A stretch of 64,000 nucleotides of DNA from Gammaproteobacteria bacterium (GCA_002746645.1 PDPU01000023.1:124001-188000); one strand, 5' to 3'; shown: positions 36,257 through 44,617, numbered from the stretch's first letter. The notes: generated from the sequence alone by a model not told the origin. Numbers and translations: made by a program.

Positions 36257-38137
36257 ATGAGCGGTAAACCCACAAGCACCCACGGCCTCGTCACCCTCGT
36301 GCTGGCAGTGATCTGTGTGCTTGCCAGTGGGGATCTCGCAGCTGCCCGGCACGCCTTGCTGGTGGGTGTCGGGGATCACGAAAGCCCCCTCGTCCCAACC
36401 CTCGCCGGTCCCGAGAACGACGTCAACGCCCTTGCCGATACCTTGACCGAACGCTTCGGCTTCGCCGCCGAGAACACCATTCGACTGATCGACTCGGCGG
36501 CCACCGAAACGGCCATACTCGGTGCTCTTGCCGATCTCGACAAGAAAGCCGCACCGGGTGACACCATCCTGTTCTACTACTCCGGTCACGGTACCAGCGC
36601 AAGCGACAAATCCTTCGGCAGCCAGCTCAATCTGCCTGATGGCAGCGGCGCACTCGTGGCATGGGATCTCGATCCACGCCACATCACGAACAGCATCGCC
36701 ATGTCACCGAATCCCGAGGATGGGCTCATTGTCGGGCGCAGCGAAATTCGTCCGCGGCTCGAATCGCTTGATCGCGATCGCAACGTCCTGGTGCTCTTCG
36801 ACGCCTGCTTCTCGGGCAACGCCACGCGCGACTTCGCCCCCTGGGCACCCGCAAACAAACGCCTCCTGACGACCAGACCATCAGGTTCGACAGACGCTGA
36901 TGTGAAACAGCCAGCCGCAGAACTCGAATCCCCCGGGCGCGGGCATGCCGGTGAGAGCGATGCCGAGGATTTCAGGTCTCGCTCCGGCATACGCTTTCGC
37001 TCGTCTGCGGGCTGCTCGGATGGCTGTGACTTCGACTACCGCAATACCGTGTTCATCGGTGCTGCCGCCGAAAACCAGGAAGCAGTCGACATTTCGGCGA
37101 GTGACATCGAACAGGGGCGCGCCAACACCATTGACGGTCTGCCTCATGGTGGATTCACCGATGCCCTGCTGCGGGTGCTCGACCGCTTGCCACCGGAAAG
37201 CCAGATCACACCAGGCAGTCTGTTCGCACAATTGATCCTGCAGTTTGCCGAAAGCTGCAGTCAGTGCGGACACGAACCCGTGACACTGCCGGGCCTGACC
37301 GCCGCAGACGCCGCGATCATGGAACGTACGATTCTGACGCGCAATACGCGTGAATTCGCACCGATCCAGTTCGCGAGTAGCGGTAGCGACACATTCGAGA
37401 CCTTACCCGGCGAAGTCACTACACCTGACGCCGATCAGGATGCCGAATCGTTGACGATTCATCTTGCCGCCAACACCGACCTTGACGAGACACGCTACCG
37501 CGACCTGCCCGCAAGGATCATCGATGACCGGAACGCAGCAGACTTCGTCGTGCGCAGCGTTGGCGATCTGATCGAGATCCGCGACCCGGCTGGCATGCTC
37601 CTGCAGGCAATCGACAGCAACGAGCCTGAACGCCTCAATCGCATTCTGCTCACGCAGCGTTGGGTCCGTGAGCGGCGTCACGACATCGCACTCGAACTGC
37701 AGGGCGGTCTGTTCGCGGGTTTTCGCCACCCGCTTCTCGGCAGCCAGCTGAGAATCGGTGATACCGTCCGCTTCACGCTGAACAATGTCAGCGAGTCGCA
37801 ATGGGCCGTTCTCGTTGCCGACGGTGAAGGTTATCTGAACATGCTCCACCCGATCGACGAAACCGAAGCGACTGCCCTGCTGCCACCCGGCGAAACGATT
37901 TACTGGCCTCCCGAAGACGCACCGGCGCTGCGTGTCGTCCCTCCTGCCGGCACCGACACCTTGCTGTTCTATGCCTGGCCACCCGGGGCAACGTCGCTGG
38001 CCACCCGCGCGTTATCCCTGGCGCAGAAAGGAGCGATGGACAGCAATGATCGAGAACTGCGCCAGTTCGTTCAGCAACTCAAACGCCACTCGGCTATCGT
38101 ACAAGGTGCGACGTTGAGCCTGAAAAGCAGTCCGTGA
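36257..38137 (+). CDS. Exported caspase-like protease with DUF4384-like C-terminus
   Basis: A 626-residue protein from ATG 36257. An N-terminal hydrophobic segment (LVTLVLAVICVLASGDLAA) acts as signal or anchor. The caspase domain has RHALLVGVGDHES, GPENDVNALADTLTERFGF, the catalytic histidine H111 in FYYSGHGTSAS and cysteine C184 in VLFDACFSGNATRDF. A Cys-containing insert lies around residues 245-260. Residues 470-620 resemble DUF4384 (IGDTVRFTLNNVSESQWAVL, GYLNMLHPIDE), a beta domain often attached to caspases. It is the first gene of a tightly overlapping operon with the anti-sigma-like and sigma-like genes (GTGA overlap at 38134). Nearby upstream ATGs are possible starts. Confidence 0.85.
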   Translation: MSGKPTSTHGLVTLVLAVICVLASGDLAAARHALLVGVGDHESPLVPTLAGPENDVNALADTLTERFGFAAENTIRLIDSAATETAILGALADLDKKAAPGDTILFYYSGHGTSASDKSFGSQLNLPDGSGALVAWDLDPRHITNSIAMSPNPEDGLIVGRSEIRPRLESLDRDRNVLVLFDACFSGNATRDFAPWAPANKRLLTTRPSGSTDADVKQPAAELESPGRGHAGESDAEDFRSRSGIRFRSSAGCSDGCDFDYRNTVFIGAAAENQEAVDISASDIEQGRANTIDGLPHGGFTDALLRVLDRLPPESQITPGSLFAQLILQFAESCSQCGHEPVTLPGLTAADAAIMERTILTRNTREFAPIQFASSGSDTFETLPGEVTTPDADQDAESLTIHLAANTDLDETRYRDLPARIIDDRNAADFVVRSVGDLIEIRDPAGMLLQAIDSNEPERLNRILLTQRWVRERRHDIALELQGGLFAGFRHPLLGSQLRIGDTVRFTLNNVSESQWAVLVADGEGYLNMLHPIDETEATALLPPGETIYWPPEDAPALRVVPPAGTDTLLFYAWPPGATSLATRALSLAQKGAMDSNDRELRQFVQQLKRHSAIVQGATLSLKSSP

Positions 38138-39192
38138 CGCAAGCGGCATCATCGTGCAACCACCTCGATTCAATCATGAATGACAACAACGACAAGTTAT
38201 CAAACACGCCTGCCAACGGCGACGGGTTCAGCGAACTCGATCTTGCTCTGATCGGGGTAAACGTATTCGGCAACCGGCCCTCCGGTGCAAAACCGGATCT
38301 CTACGAGATTGCAGCCTGGCGGCAAGGCGAACTCTCATCCGAACGCGAGCGCGAGGTCAGGAGCCACCTGGCCAACGACGCCGAGGTATACCAGCTACTG
38401 CTTGACTATCTCGACGCCGAGGCATTCGCCCGCGAAACAGCCTCTACTGCGAGCGAAACACCACTCGAAACGGACAGCGTCCGTCGCGAGGCCTCATCGT
38501 CACGCATCTGCGACGATGAAGGTGGTTCGTTCTTCTCGAAGCTCCGCGCGCTGTTCGGTTTGCCGACGCCCGCACTGGCCGGTGCCCTGGCCGTGGCCGC
38601 TCTGGCAATCCTGGTTACGCCGTTGCTGCAACGAGGTTCATCGAACCCTGACGATGGCAATATCGAGAGTGCAACGACGACGATGATGACATACGCAGAA
38701 GGGTTCGACCTATCAGGTCTTGCGGCACCAGCAATCACCCGCTCACTGGCGGGGGTTCTGCCACCAGCCAGCATCGAAGAACTCGGTGAGATGCTGGTCA
38801 AGCGTGGCATGGCCGACATACTGGGTACCCTGCCGGCCGACTCGGTCAATGACGAATGGCAGAACTGGCACGACGTCACGCTGGAACAAACTGCCGTTCC
38901 GTGTGAAGACAGCATCGATGCTGCGTGGTGCACGGCCAACACATCAGAGCTCGAAGCGGTCGGACAGTGGCTCATGACGACTTACCTGGCCTGCGACAGC
39001 GGTCTTCTTGCCGACAATGCCGAACTTGGCAAGGAGCAGTTCGACACCCGTGATCGTGTGCTGGCCCTGAAAAGTGCCCAGGTACTCGAGAACGGCCTTC
39101 TCGCCCCGCTGTTCAGCAGCAACCACGAAGTCGAGAACATCGACACACTGTGCAGCGCCGTCAGCGATATCATTGACGCTTCAGGCTCCTGA
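38134..39192 (+). CDS. Anti-sigma-factor-like membrane protein
   Basis: A 352-residue single-pass membrane protein. The cytoplasmic N-terminus has DLYEIAAWRQGELSSEREREVRS, the pattern of anti-sigma domains (AAYLDGELSPEE..VE.HL), but without the zinc HxxxCxxC. A transmembrane helix lies at about residues 147-166 (PALAGALAVAALAILVTPLL). A periplasmic domain of about 185 residues follows, with cysteines in VPCEDSIDAAWCTAN, YLACDSG and DTLCSAV. The GTG at 38134 overlaps the caspase stop; the ATG at 38176 is an alternative start. Its stop overlaps the sigma gene start. The combination argues for an inhibitor of the sigma-like protein. Confidence 0.65.
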   Translation: MTQAASSCNHLDSIMNDNNDKLSNTPANGDGFSELDLALIGVNVFGNRPSGAKPDLYEIAAWRQGELSSEREREVRSHLANDAEVYQLLLDYLDAEAFARETASTASETPLETDSVRREASSSRICDDEGGSFFSKLRALFGLPTPALAGALAVAALAILVTPLLQRGSSNPDDGNIESATTTMMTYAEGFDLSGLAAPAITRSLAGVLPPASIEELGEMLVKRGMADILGTLPADSVNDEWQNWHDVTLEQTAVPCEDSIDAAWCTANTSELEAVGQWLMTTYLACDSGLLADNAELGKEQFDTRDRVLALKSAQVLENGLLAPLFSSNHEVENIDTLCSAVSDIIDASGS

Positions 39193-40223
39193 TGTCTGTC
39201 GTTCACGGTCTGTCCGCTCGAATACCACCGTCAAATGGAGAAGCTCCTGACAGACCGTCCTCATCGGCCAGTTCAAAAAACAAGAGATCACATTACTTGA
39301 ACAGGGAAAACCCGGACAGTCGACTGCAGGCGCTCTATGGCGACCGCTGGCTGTCGCGCCTCAGAAAATTTACCCGCCAGCGTTTCGGCGGTTTCCCCGA
39401 GTGGGAAACCTGGTTCGAGGAGGCACACCAGAACCTTGCGCTGAAGATGCATAAACTGGCACCGGAACGAGTCATGAGCGATGCGCTCGTGATTGCTTCG
39501 TTTCGCAACGAGCTGATCTCGGTGCGCCGCCACCACATCGGCTATCCGCGGCCGCGTCAATGGCTCCGTGAATTCAGCCAGCTCGGTCAGGATCTGTTCG
39601 ACTGGAAATGTCTCAAGGGCCTTTCACGACGTCAAATCATCGAAAAGGCCTTGAACAAGGCGGCTGCATTTACCCTTGGCGACACGGTACACGCAAGTGA
39701 CCGTGACGACGATTCGACCGACAAGGACGCCGATCTCTATGCTACCGGAGACACACCGGCATTCCGTGAACTGGTCGAGCGGTTGCTGACGAGAATGGAT
39801 GAGAAGAAGGAGTGTGATGGCGTCAGGCGGATATCCGATGCCGACGATACCGAAGTCCTCGACGCCATACCCGATGAACTCAACGTCACCGACGGCGCTG
39901 CTGCCGACAACGAAGTATCGGAGTTACTCCAACTTCTGATGGGCGGTGCTGCTGACACGGCAGGTCTTTCCACAGGTACCGCGCGTATCGCCAGCATGCG
40001 CAACACCCTTCAGAAACGGCTGGAGGCCACCGGCGAGCCCCTCCTGAGCGACGACGACGTGTTTCTGCTGCGCAGCTACTACTTTCAGGGGCTGTCGCAG
40101 AACGACATTGCCAAGCTGCTTGGCGAACCGTTGCAACGCGTGGTCAGACGACGTGAAGCGGCAATACGTCGCATCGGAAAGTTTCTTGCGGAACAGGGCT
40201 TCGACAAGCAGGCCCTGCTCTGA
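39192..40223 (+). CDS. Sigma-70-family-like transcription factor
   Basis: A 343-residue cytoplasmic protein. The C-terminal segment DDVFLLRSYYFQGLSQNDIAKLLGEPLQRVVRRREAAI (about 290-327) is a sigma-70 region 4-type helix-turn-helix. An N-terminal helical region (about 48-120) ends SFRNELISVRRHH, comparable to region 2 of ECF sigma factors (..RN...D..RR). The linker between them is unusually long and acidic (about 170-280). It is longer than most ECF sigma factors (about 170-200). It overlaps the preceding gene (TGATG, 39190-39194). Identification rests on patterns, so moderate confidence. Likely targets are its own operon and the divergent barrel genes. Confidence 0.62.
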   Translation: MSVVHGLSARIPPSNGEAPDRPSSSASSKNKRSHYLNRENPDSRLQALYGDRWLSRLRKFTRQRFGGFPEWETWFEEAHQNLALKMHKLAPERVMSDALVIASFRNELISVRRHHIGYPRPRQWLREFSQLGQDLFDWKCLKGLSRRQIIEKALNKAAAFTLGDTVHASDRDDDSTDKDADLYATGDTPAFRELVERLLTRMDEKKECDGVRRISDADDTEVLDAIPDELNVTDGAAADNEVSELLQLLMGGAADTAGLSTGTARIASMRNTLQKRLEATGEPLLSDDDVFLLRSYYFQGLSQNDIAKLLGEPLQRVVRRREAAIRRIGKFLAEQGFDKQALL

Positions 40224-40311
40224 ATCGGCTACCTTCGAATTCTCAAAACGCGCCCGCTTTACAAACATTGGCTTTCGGGCAACACGAGCCTGAGGAGACA
40301 TCCCTGAACAC

Positions 40312-40436
40312 GGCTCGGTTCAAGGCTCGGTTCAGCGCTCGGTCAGCGGTCCGGTTCAACCGTGTTGAATCAGCGGCTCGATTCAACAATTCGGTCAGCA
40401 GTTCGATTCAACGTCCGGTCAGCGGCTTGATCAACC
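40312..40436. repeat. Degenerate 11-14-bp tandem repeat across a gene end
   Basis: About ten units of the pattern (G)GCTCGGTTCARC follow each other from 40312 to 40436, with lengths of 11-15 bp. The right half encodes the C-terminus of the lipoprotein on the minus strand (DQAADRTLNRTADRIVESSR); the left half lies beyond its stop, in the gap to the sigma-like gene. Confidence 0.8.
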
Positions 40437-42040
40437 AAAGAGCTCATCGGATTGCCGTCGCCATCATAGCGACCACATACCCCGTCTCCCAATGATTCAC
40501 CGTTGAACTGCATGTCTTTCGTCGTCAGAAAATGCGGCTCGAGAAACTCGGGATCGACAAGCCGCACATCTGTATTCCTGTTGTCGCTTGCAAACCAGAA
40601 ATCGTCGCCTTCGAGCATCCAGAGACCGTTGTGCGTCTCATTTTCATTGTCGAGAATGGCGGCAGTTCGGTCAGGATTCAGATACAGCGCCAGGGAGTGA
40701 CTGTCGGTGTTGGAGACACAGACCCAGAAACTGTCGATTACACCGTCACCGTTGGTATCGCTGTTGTACGGAGTCTCGTTGGAACTCAGTGCAGGCAGCA
40801 CATTCGGCGGTCCAATTTCCACCCGCCCGATCAGGCGCTCGCAGTAGCGCTGCTCCATCATCGACAGCGCGCTGATCTCAACCACCGCGCTGAAGATATC
40901 AGGATCGATCCAATCGATATCCCGGTAGATCGACACGACGCCCGATTCGTTTTCTGTCTGAATTGCGTCAGCCGCAGTGATCTGCCACGTGAAAGGCTCC
41001 GTGCTGACTTCACCGGGCACGACGGAATTGCCGAACACGCCTTCCTGTTCGCTCGTGAACGCCAGAGTGATGAAATCCGTACTGGTCTCGTCGGCCGAAG
41101 CACAGTACCAGTAGTAATTGGAGTTGGCATTGAGAAGCTGCCTTCGCAACCTTTCTGCCGCATCGTCATCAACGGGTCCGGACGGTTCATCTACATCTTC
41201 AGGAGGATCATCATCCTCCGTGAAACCGCGAGAACATTCCACCGCCCCCTGGTCGATGGCCTCAAGGTGAAAGGATTCGAACTTCACGTGATTCTCGTCA
41301 TTGAACTGCGGTTCCGACAAAGCCCATGACTGTGCCGAGGACAACATGCCACTGTAGCCCGCATCATTCGCCCGATTCCAGTTCGCCACAAGCCCCTGGC
41401 CAGCGATCACGAATGTTCCCGACCCATCTTCGTAGAGGGCGAAAGCGAAATCTCCACCATCAGAAATGTCGCAATACCAGAAATTGTCTGTCTGATCCAG
41501 ATTCGGTCCGTTCATCAGCAGCGTCGAGTAAACGCTGACTTCACCTTTGTCACCGCCCTCGGCATTCGACGTATCCGCGCAGATCATGTGCTCGGTGCCG
41601 CGCTCGGTGTCGAACAGGCTGGAAAAACGGTATTCCCCGGTCAACATCACCGAGTAGAGATCGAAGCGGGTGCCATCGGACAAATCGAGCATCAACTCCC
41701 CGAATTTCGTCGACCAGGTGAGTGAGTAGGACGAGCCGTTGAGTACGTCTCGAAGCTTGCCACTCTGGTCGGCATTGAATTCCAGTTCCCAACGCCTGGT
41801 AAGATCACCGACTCCGCCCGAGTAGACGAAACAATCCCAGTTTTGTCCGCGTTCGGCGCTGAGATAGTCAACGAACTCGGTATCGATGATCTCGGTGGAA
41901 GGCACACCTTCCTCCGGAACACCGACGATGACGGTACCTTGTGGCTTGGTGTCGTTCGGATCGGAACAGGCAACAATGATGACACTGGCAACGAGAACCA
42001 CGACAGCCAGTTGTACTCGCCGAAGCGTATTTCCATTCAA
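40370..42040 (-). CDS. Exported lipoprotein with four internal repeats
   Basis: A 556-residue lipoprotein with signal peptide and lipobox VASVIIVA-C (cysteine near residue 25), then acidic linkers. Four repeats of about 100-130 residues each begin with an aromatic/Cys motif: NWDCFVYSGGVG, FWYCDISDGGDF, YYWYCASADETS and SFWVCVSNTDSH. Each is followed by a strand of the type LxLYxxxxGT and later a TrpxLxxxxF-like strand. I know no named family. It is convergent with the sigma operon, and its C-terminus is made of the tandem repeat. Probably a surface-exposed or periplasmic repeat protein. Confidence 0.7.
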   Translation of the reverse strand: MNGNTLRRVQLAVVVLVASVIIVACSDPNDTKPQGTVIVGVPEEGVPSTEIIDTEFVDYLSAERGQNWDCFVYSGGVGDLTRRWELEFNADQSGKLRDVLNGSSYSLTWSTKFGELMLDLSDGTRFDLYSVMLTGEYRFSSLFDTERGTEHMICADTSNAEGGDKGEVSVYSTLLMNGPNLDQTDNFWYCDISDGGDFAFALYEDGSGTFVIAGQGLVANWNRANDAGYSGMLSSAQSWALSEPQFNDENHVKFESFHLEAIDQGAVECSRGFTEDDDPPEDVDEPSGPVDDDAAERLRRQLLNANSNYYWYCASADETSTDFITLAFTSEQEGVFGNSVVPGEVSTEPFTWQITAADAIQTENESGVVSIYRDIDWIDPDIFSAVVEISALSMMEQRYCERLIGRVEIGPPNVLPALSSNETPYNSDTNGDGVIDSFWVCVSNTDSHSLALYLNPDRTAAILDNENETHNGLWMLEGDDFWFASDNRNTDVRLVDPEFLEPHFLTTKDMQFNGESLGDGVCGRYDGDGNPMSSLVDQAADRTLNRTADRIVESSR

Positions 42041-42155
42041 GAACGTCTTCCTCGGGTCCGAACCACAGCCCCTTCAAACCAGTGACGAATTGTCAGCGAT
42101 TGCAGCGCATGTTACAAGCAGGTAAAGGGTGAACTCTTCCTACAAGTCGGCAAGG

Positions 42156-42184
42156 TTCTACATGGTGCTCAGGTCGGCTATAAT
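42156..42184 (+). promoter_or_regulatory. Promoter of the tRNA-Ser gene
   Basis: A perfect TATAAT -10 box lies at 42179-42184, ten bases before the mature tRNA start. A weak -35 (TTCTAC, 42156-42161) is 17 bp upstream. Position and spacing fit a sigma-70 promoter for the tRNA. Confidence 0.65.
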
Positions 42185-42193
42185 CATGCGCTC

Positions 42194-42281
42194 GGAGAGG
42201 TGGCAGAGTGGTCGAATGCGGCGGTCTTGAAAACCGTTGACTGTAACAGGTCCGGGGGTTCGAATCCCTCCCTCTCCGCCA
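42194..42281 (+). tRNA. tRNA-Ser(UGA)
   Basis: The acceptor stem GGAGAGG (42194-42200) pairs with CCTCTCC (42271-42277), followed by discriminator G and an encoded CCA (42279-42281). The anticodon loop CTTGAAA places anticodon TGA at 42228-42230, decoding UCA. A long variable arm and the T-loop GGTTCGAATCC complete a class II serine tRNA of 88 bases. Confidence 0.97.
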
Positions 42282-42439
42282 CTTCGGCACAAGACCGGGC
42301 ATGTCTCTGCCGTCGCGCAAGGCGTGATGGAACATGGCTGACGGCGGTAGCGACCGTCCTGCAGGCGCGCAGGGTCATGACGTGCTGCAGGTGCGGGAAA
42401 CGAATACCAGTGAAGTGAGTAGAGTTAGTGAATGCTCAG

Positions 42440-42982
42440 ATGAAGACCTGGGTTGGATTGATCCGCGGAATCGGCCCTTCCACACACCCCGTAATGCCAC
42501 TGCGAGAGCTGCAGGACAGGTGCACGGCCGCGGGGTTGAGCAACACGCAAAGCCTGCTTGCAACGGGCAACCTCGTTTTTGAAACCAATCTTCCCGAACA
42601 GGAAATCCAGCAGCTTCTGAATGATACGATCAAATCCTTCGGCCTTGAAAACCATGTGGTTTTGCGGCGGCCGAAAGAATTGAGAAGAGCCGCTCATCAA
42701 AATCCCTTCCCGGATGCCGCCTCGGACAGGCCTGCGAAGCTGCTCGTCCTGTTTCTGCCCGAACAGGCAGAGCCTGCTGCCGAAGCCACCATAGCCGAGC
42801 GTGCAGGGTCGGAACGAGTCAGTGTCTCGGAACGAGAGGTCTACATCGACTACCGTGCAGGGGTTGCGCGATCCAGGCTATCGCCTGCGTTTCTGGAACG
42901 TGTCCTGCACCAGTCCGGGACAGCCAGAAACTGGAACACGCTGACGAAACTGTGCGAGTCATCGCACCAGCGCGAAGGCTGA
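42440..42982 (+). CDS. DUF1697 protein
   Basis: A 180-residue cytoplasmic protein of the DUF1697 family, whose function is not known. The start MKTWVGLIRGIGPSTHPVMP at ATG 42440 resembles the family opening (M..YVALLRGINVGG...M..L). GLSNTQSLLATGNLVFET matches the conserved G...V.TYI.SGNVVF segment, and the end SRLSPAFLERVLHQSGTARNWNT resembles the family C-terminus (RNWNTV.KL). A GTG at 42428 is an alternative start. Alone, 158 bp after the tRNA. Confidence 0.88.
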   Translation: MKTWVGLIRGIGPSTHPVMPLRELQDRCTAAGLSNTQSLLATGNLVFETNLPEQEIQQLLNDTIKSFGLENHVVLRRPKELRRAAHQNPFPDAASDRPAKLLVLFLPEQAEPAAEATIAERAGSERVSVSEREVYIDYRAGVARSRLSPAFLERVLHQSGTARNWNTLTKLCESSHQREG

Positions 42983-43065
42983 GCGCAACGACTGTTTGCC
43001 CGATCCACTTGCGGCGCACCGTATCCGGTGAAGCGGTGAATCTTCGCCAGAGCGGTCTGATCCGA

Positions 43066-44385
43066 TCAGAGATGTGATGCCCAGCGCGGATGATTGTCGT
43101 CCACGACATAGGCGTGGCTGTGGCTACGCTGACCATTCAGATGTGGGTGGTCCAGTGGCAGGTTGTCGTGGATATGGGACACTTCGACGGGATCATCCAC
43201 AGGCCACAGAGACAATGCGACAAGGATACCGACGCCGCCCACTGCGGCAAGGATGAGCAGGGCCACGACAGCACCGAACGCTGTCATCAGCCAGCCGGAA
43301 AGCGGATAGGCGATGAGCCAGCATCCGTGACCAAGCGCGAATTGGGCGGCATAGAGTGCCGGGCGGTCATCCTCGTGGGAGGAACGGCGCAGCAATCGAC
43401 CCGAAGGGGTGAAAACGGCGGAACAGCCAAGGCCAACCAGAAACCACGCACCGAGGAGGAGCGGCCAGGAAAGCCCTGCAACGCGGATCAACAACGCCAG
43501 AGCAAGCAGAGCCCCCGTCGCCAGCACGGCGCCAGACACCATCACGGGACGGTCGGGAAGGCGCTCAAGCAGCCCGGGAAGGCCCAGTGCGGCCAGCATC
43601 GATCCGGCGCCGAAAGCAAACAGGGTCCAGGCCAGTGCGCTTTCGGGCAGCCCCAGCGACCCGCGCACCATGACAACGGAATTGACCAGCACCATCTCCC
43701 CGGCGGCAGCGGCAGTCAGGTTCAACGCCAGCAATCCGCGCAGTCGGGGTGTAGCCAGATAGATGCGTATTCCGCGTGTGGTGCGATCCTGAATGCCGCG
43801 GCGCCGGGTCGGTTCGAGGCTCGGCAGCAGCGACGACACGACCAGCAGAGCCGAAGCAACGAAACCCAGCATCGTACCGATGAACAGCATGTGATAACTC
43901 ATCACCGCCAGCAGCAGTGCCGCCAGTGTCGGGCTGACGATGTTCTCCAGGTCATAGGCCAGCCGCGACAGAGACAGGGCTCGGGTGTAGCGCGCCTCGT
44001 CGGGCAGCACATCGGGAATCGTCGCCTGAAAGGTCGGTGTGAAGGCAGCCGAGGCCGACTGCAGCAGGAAGATCAGTGCGTATACCTGCCAGAGTTCGGT
44101 GACAAAAGGCAGGCAGAACGCGACAAGTGCACGGATCAGATCCAGCCCGACCAGCAGTGTCCGGCGCGATACCTGACTGGCAAAGGCGCCGGCAATGGGT
44201 GCAATGCCGATGTAGGCCACCATCTTGATCGTGAACACCGTCCCCAGCACCATTGCCGCCTGTTCGCCGGCAAGATCGAAGGCCAGAAGCCCGAGCGCCA
44301 CGGTCGCGAGGCCGGTTCCCAGCAGTGCCACCACCTGTGCAGTGAAGAGATGGCGAAAGGTGCGGTTCTTCAGAATATCCAGCAT
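43066..44385 (-). CDS. MFS transporter with His-rich C-terminal tail
   Basis: A 439-residue major facilitator with about twelve hydrophobic segments, starting at ATG 44385 (MLDILKNRTFRHLFTAQVV). The helix 1 to 2 region (LLGTGLATVALGLLAFDLAG) and the loop QVSRRTLLVGLDLIRALVAF are typical of the group of drug/metal exporters related to ENTS/NreB-like proteins. The cytoplasmic tail is rich in histidine (VSHIHDNLPLDHPHL, RSHSHAYVVDDNH), a possible metal-binding arm. Divergent from the SBP/BCCT genes. A strong inverted repeat 24 bp upstream of the start is a likely control site. Confidence 0.85.
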   Translation of the reverse strand: MLDILKNRTFRHLFTAQVVALLGTGLATVALGLLAFDLAGEQAAMVLGTVFTIKMVAYIGIAPIAGAFASQVSRRTLLVGLDLIRALVAFCLPFVTELWQVYALIFLLQSASAAFTPTFQATIPDVLPDEARYTRALSLSRLAYDLENIVSPTLAALLLAVMSYHMLFIGTMLGFVASALLVVSSLLPSLEPTRRRGIQDRTTRGIRIYLATPRLRGLLALNLTAAAAGEMVLVNSVVMVRGSLGLPESALAWTLFAFGAGSMLAALGLPGLLERLPDRPVMVSGAVLATGALLALALLIRVAGLSWPLLLGAWFLVGLGCSAVFTPSGRLLRRSSHEDDRPALYAAQFALGHGCWLIAYPLSGWLMTAFGAVVALLILAAVGGVGILVALSLWPVDDPVEVSHIHDNLPLDHPHLNGQRSHSHAYVVDDNHPRWASHL

Positions 44386-44408
44386 GTCACTGATACCTTG
44401 CAAAGGGC

Positions 44409-44441
44409 CTGCAGACAATGCGATTTGCAAGTTGTCTGCAG
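44409..44441. promoter_or_regulatory. 10-bp perfect inverted repeat upstream of the MFS gene
   Basis: CTGCAGACAA (44409-44418) and TTGTCTGCAG (44432-44441) are exact reverse complements with a 13-bp spacer. The spacer itself contains TGC...GCA, so the arms extend almost to 13 bp. The site lies 24 bp upstream of the MFS start codon, within its leader or promoter. It could be an operator or an RNA hairpin. Confidence 0.7.
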
Positions 44442-44523
44442 CGGTGTTACCGTTACCATCCACGGAATGTAATCAATATTTCAGTAATCCCGCGAAATTC
44501 CATTGTCACGCTTGTTCATTTTA

Positions 44524-44552
44524 ATCCGACGTGACAGTTCATCCGACGTAAC
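44524..44552 (+). promoter_or_regulatory. Direct repeat upstream of the binding-protein gene
   Basis: ATCCGACGTGAC (44524-44535) is repeated as ATCCGACGTAAC (44541-44552), a 17-bp period. It is 65-95 bp upstream of the binding-protein start and could bind a regulator of the downstream transport operon. Confidence 0.45.
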
Positions 44553-44617
44553 GGCATTCCGACCGACAGGCAAACGGAAAACGCAGGGATCTGAAACATG
44601 ATCAGAGGGAGGAAGCC

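Noticed and set aside
36257..40223. Type III CRISPR Craspase module
   Set aside because: The protease is an exported caspase without TPR-CHAT layout, there is no gRAMP/Cas7-11 gene, and no CRISPR array; only the protease/sigma logic is similar.
42194..42281. Integration site at the tRNA-Ser gene
   Set aside because: No integrase, excisionase or repeated tRNA 3' end was seen on either side.
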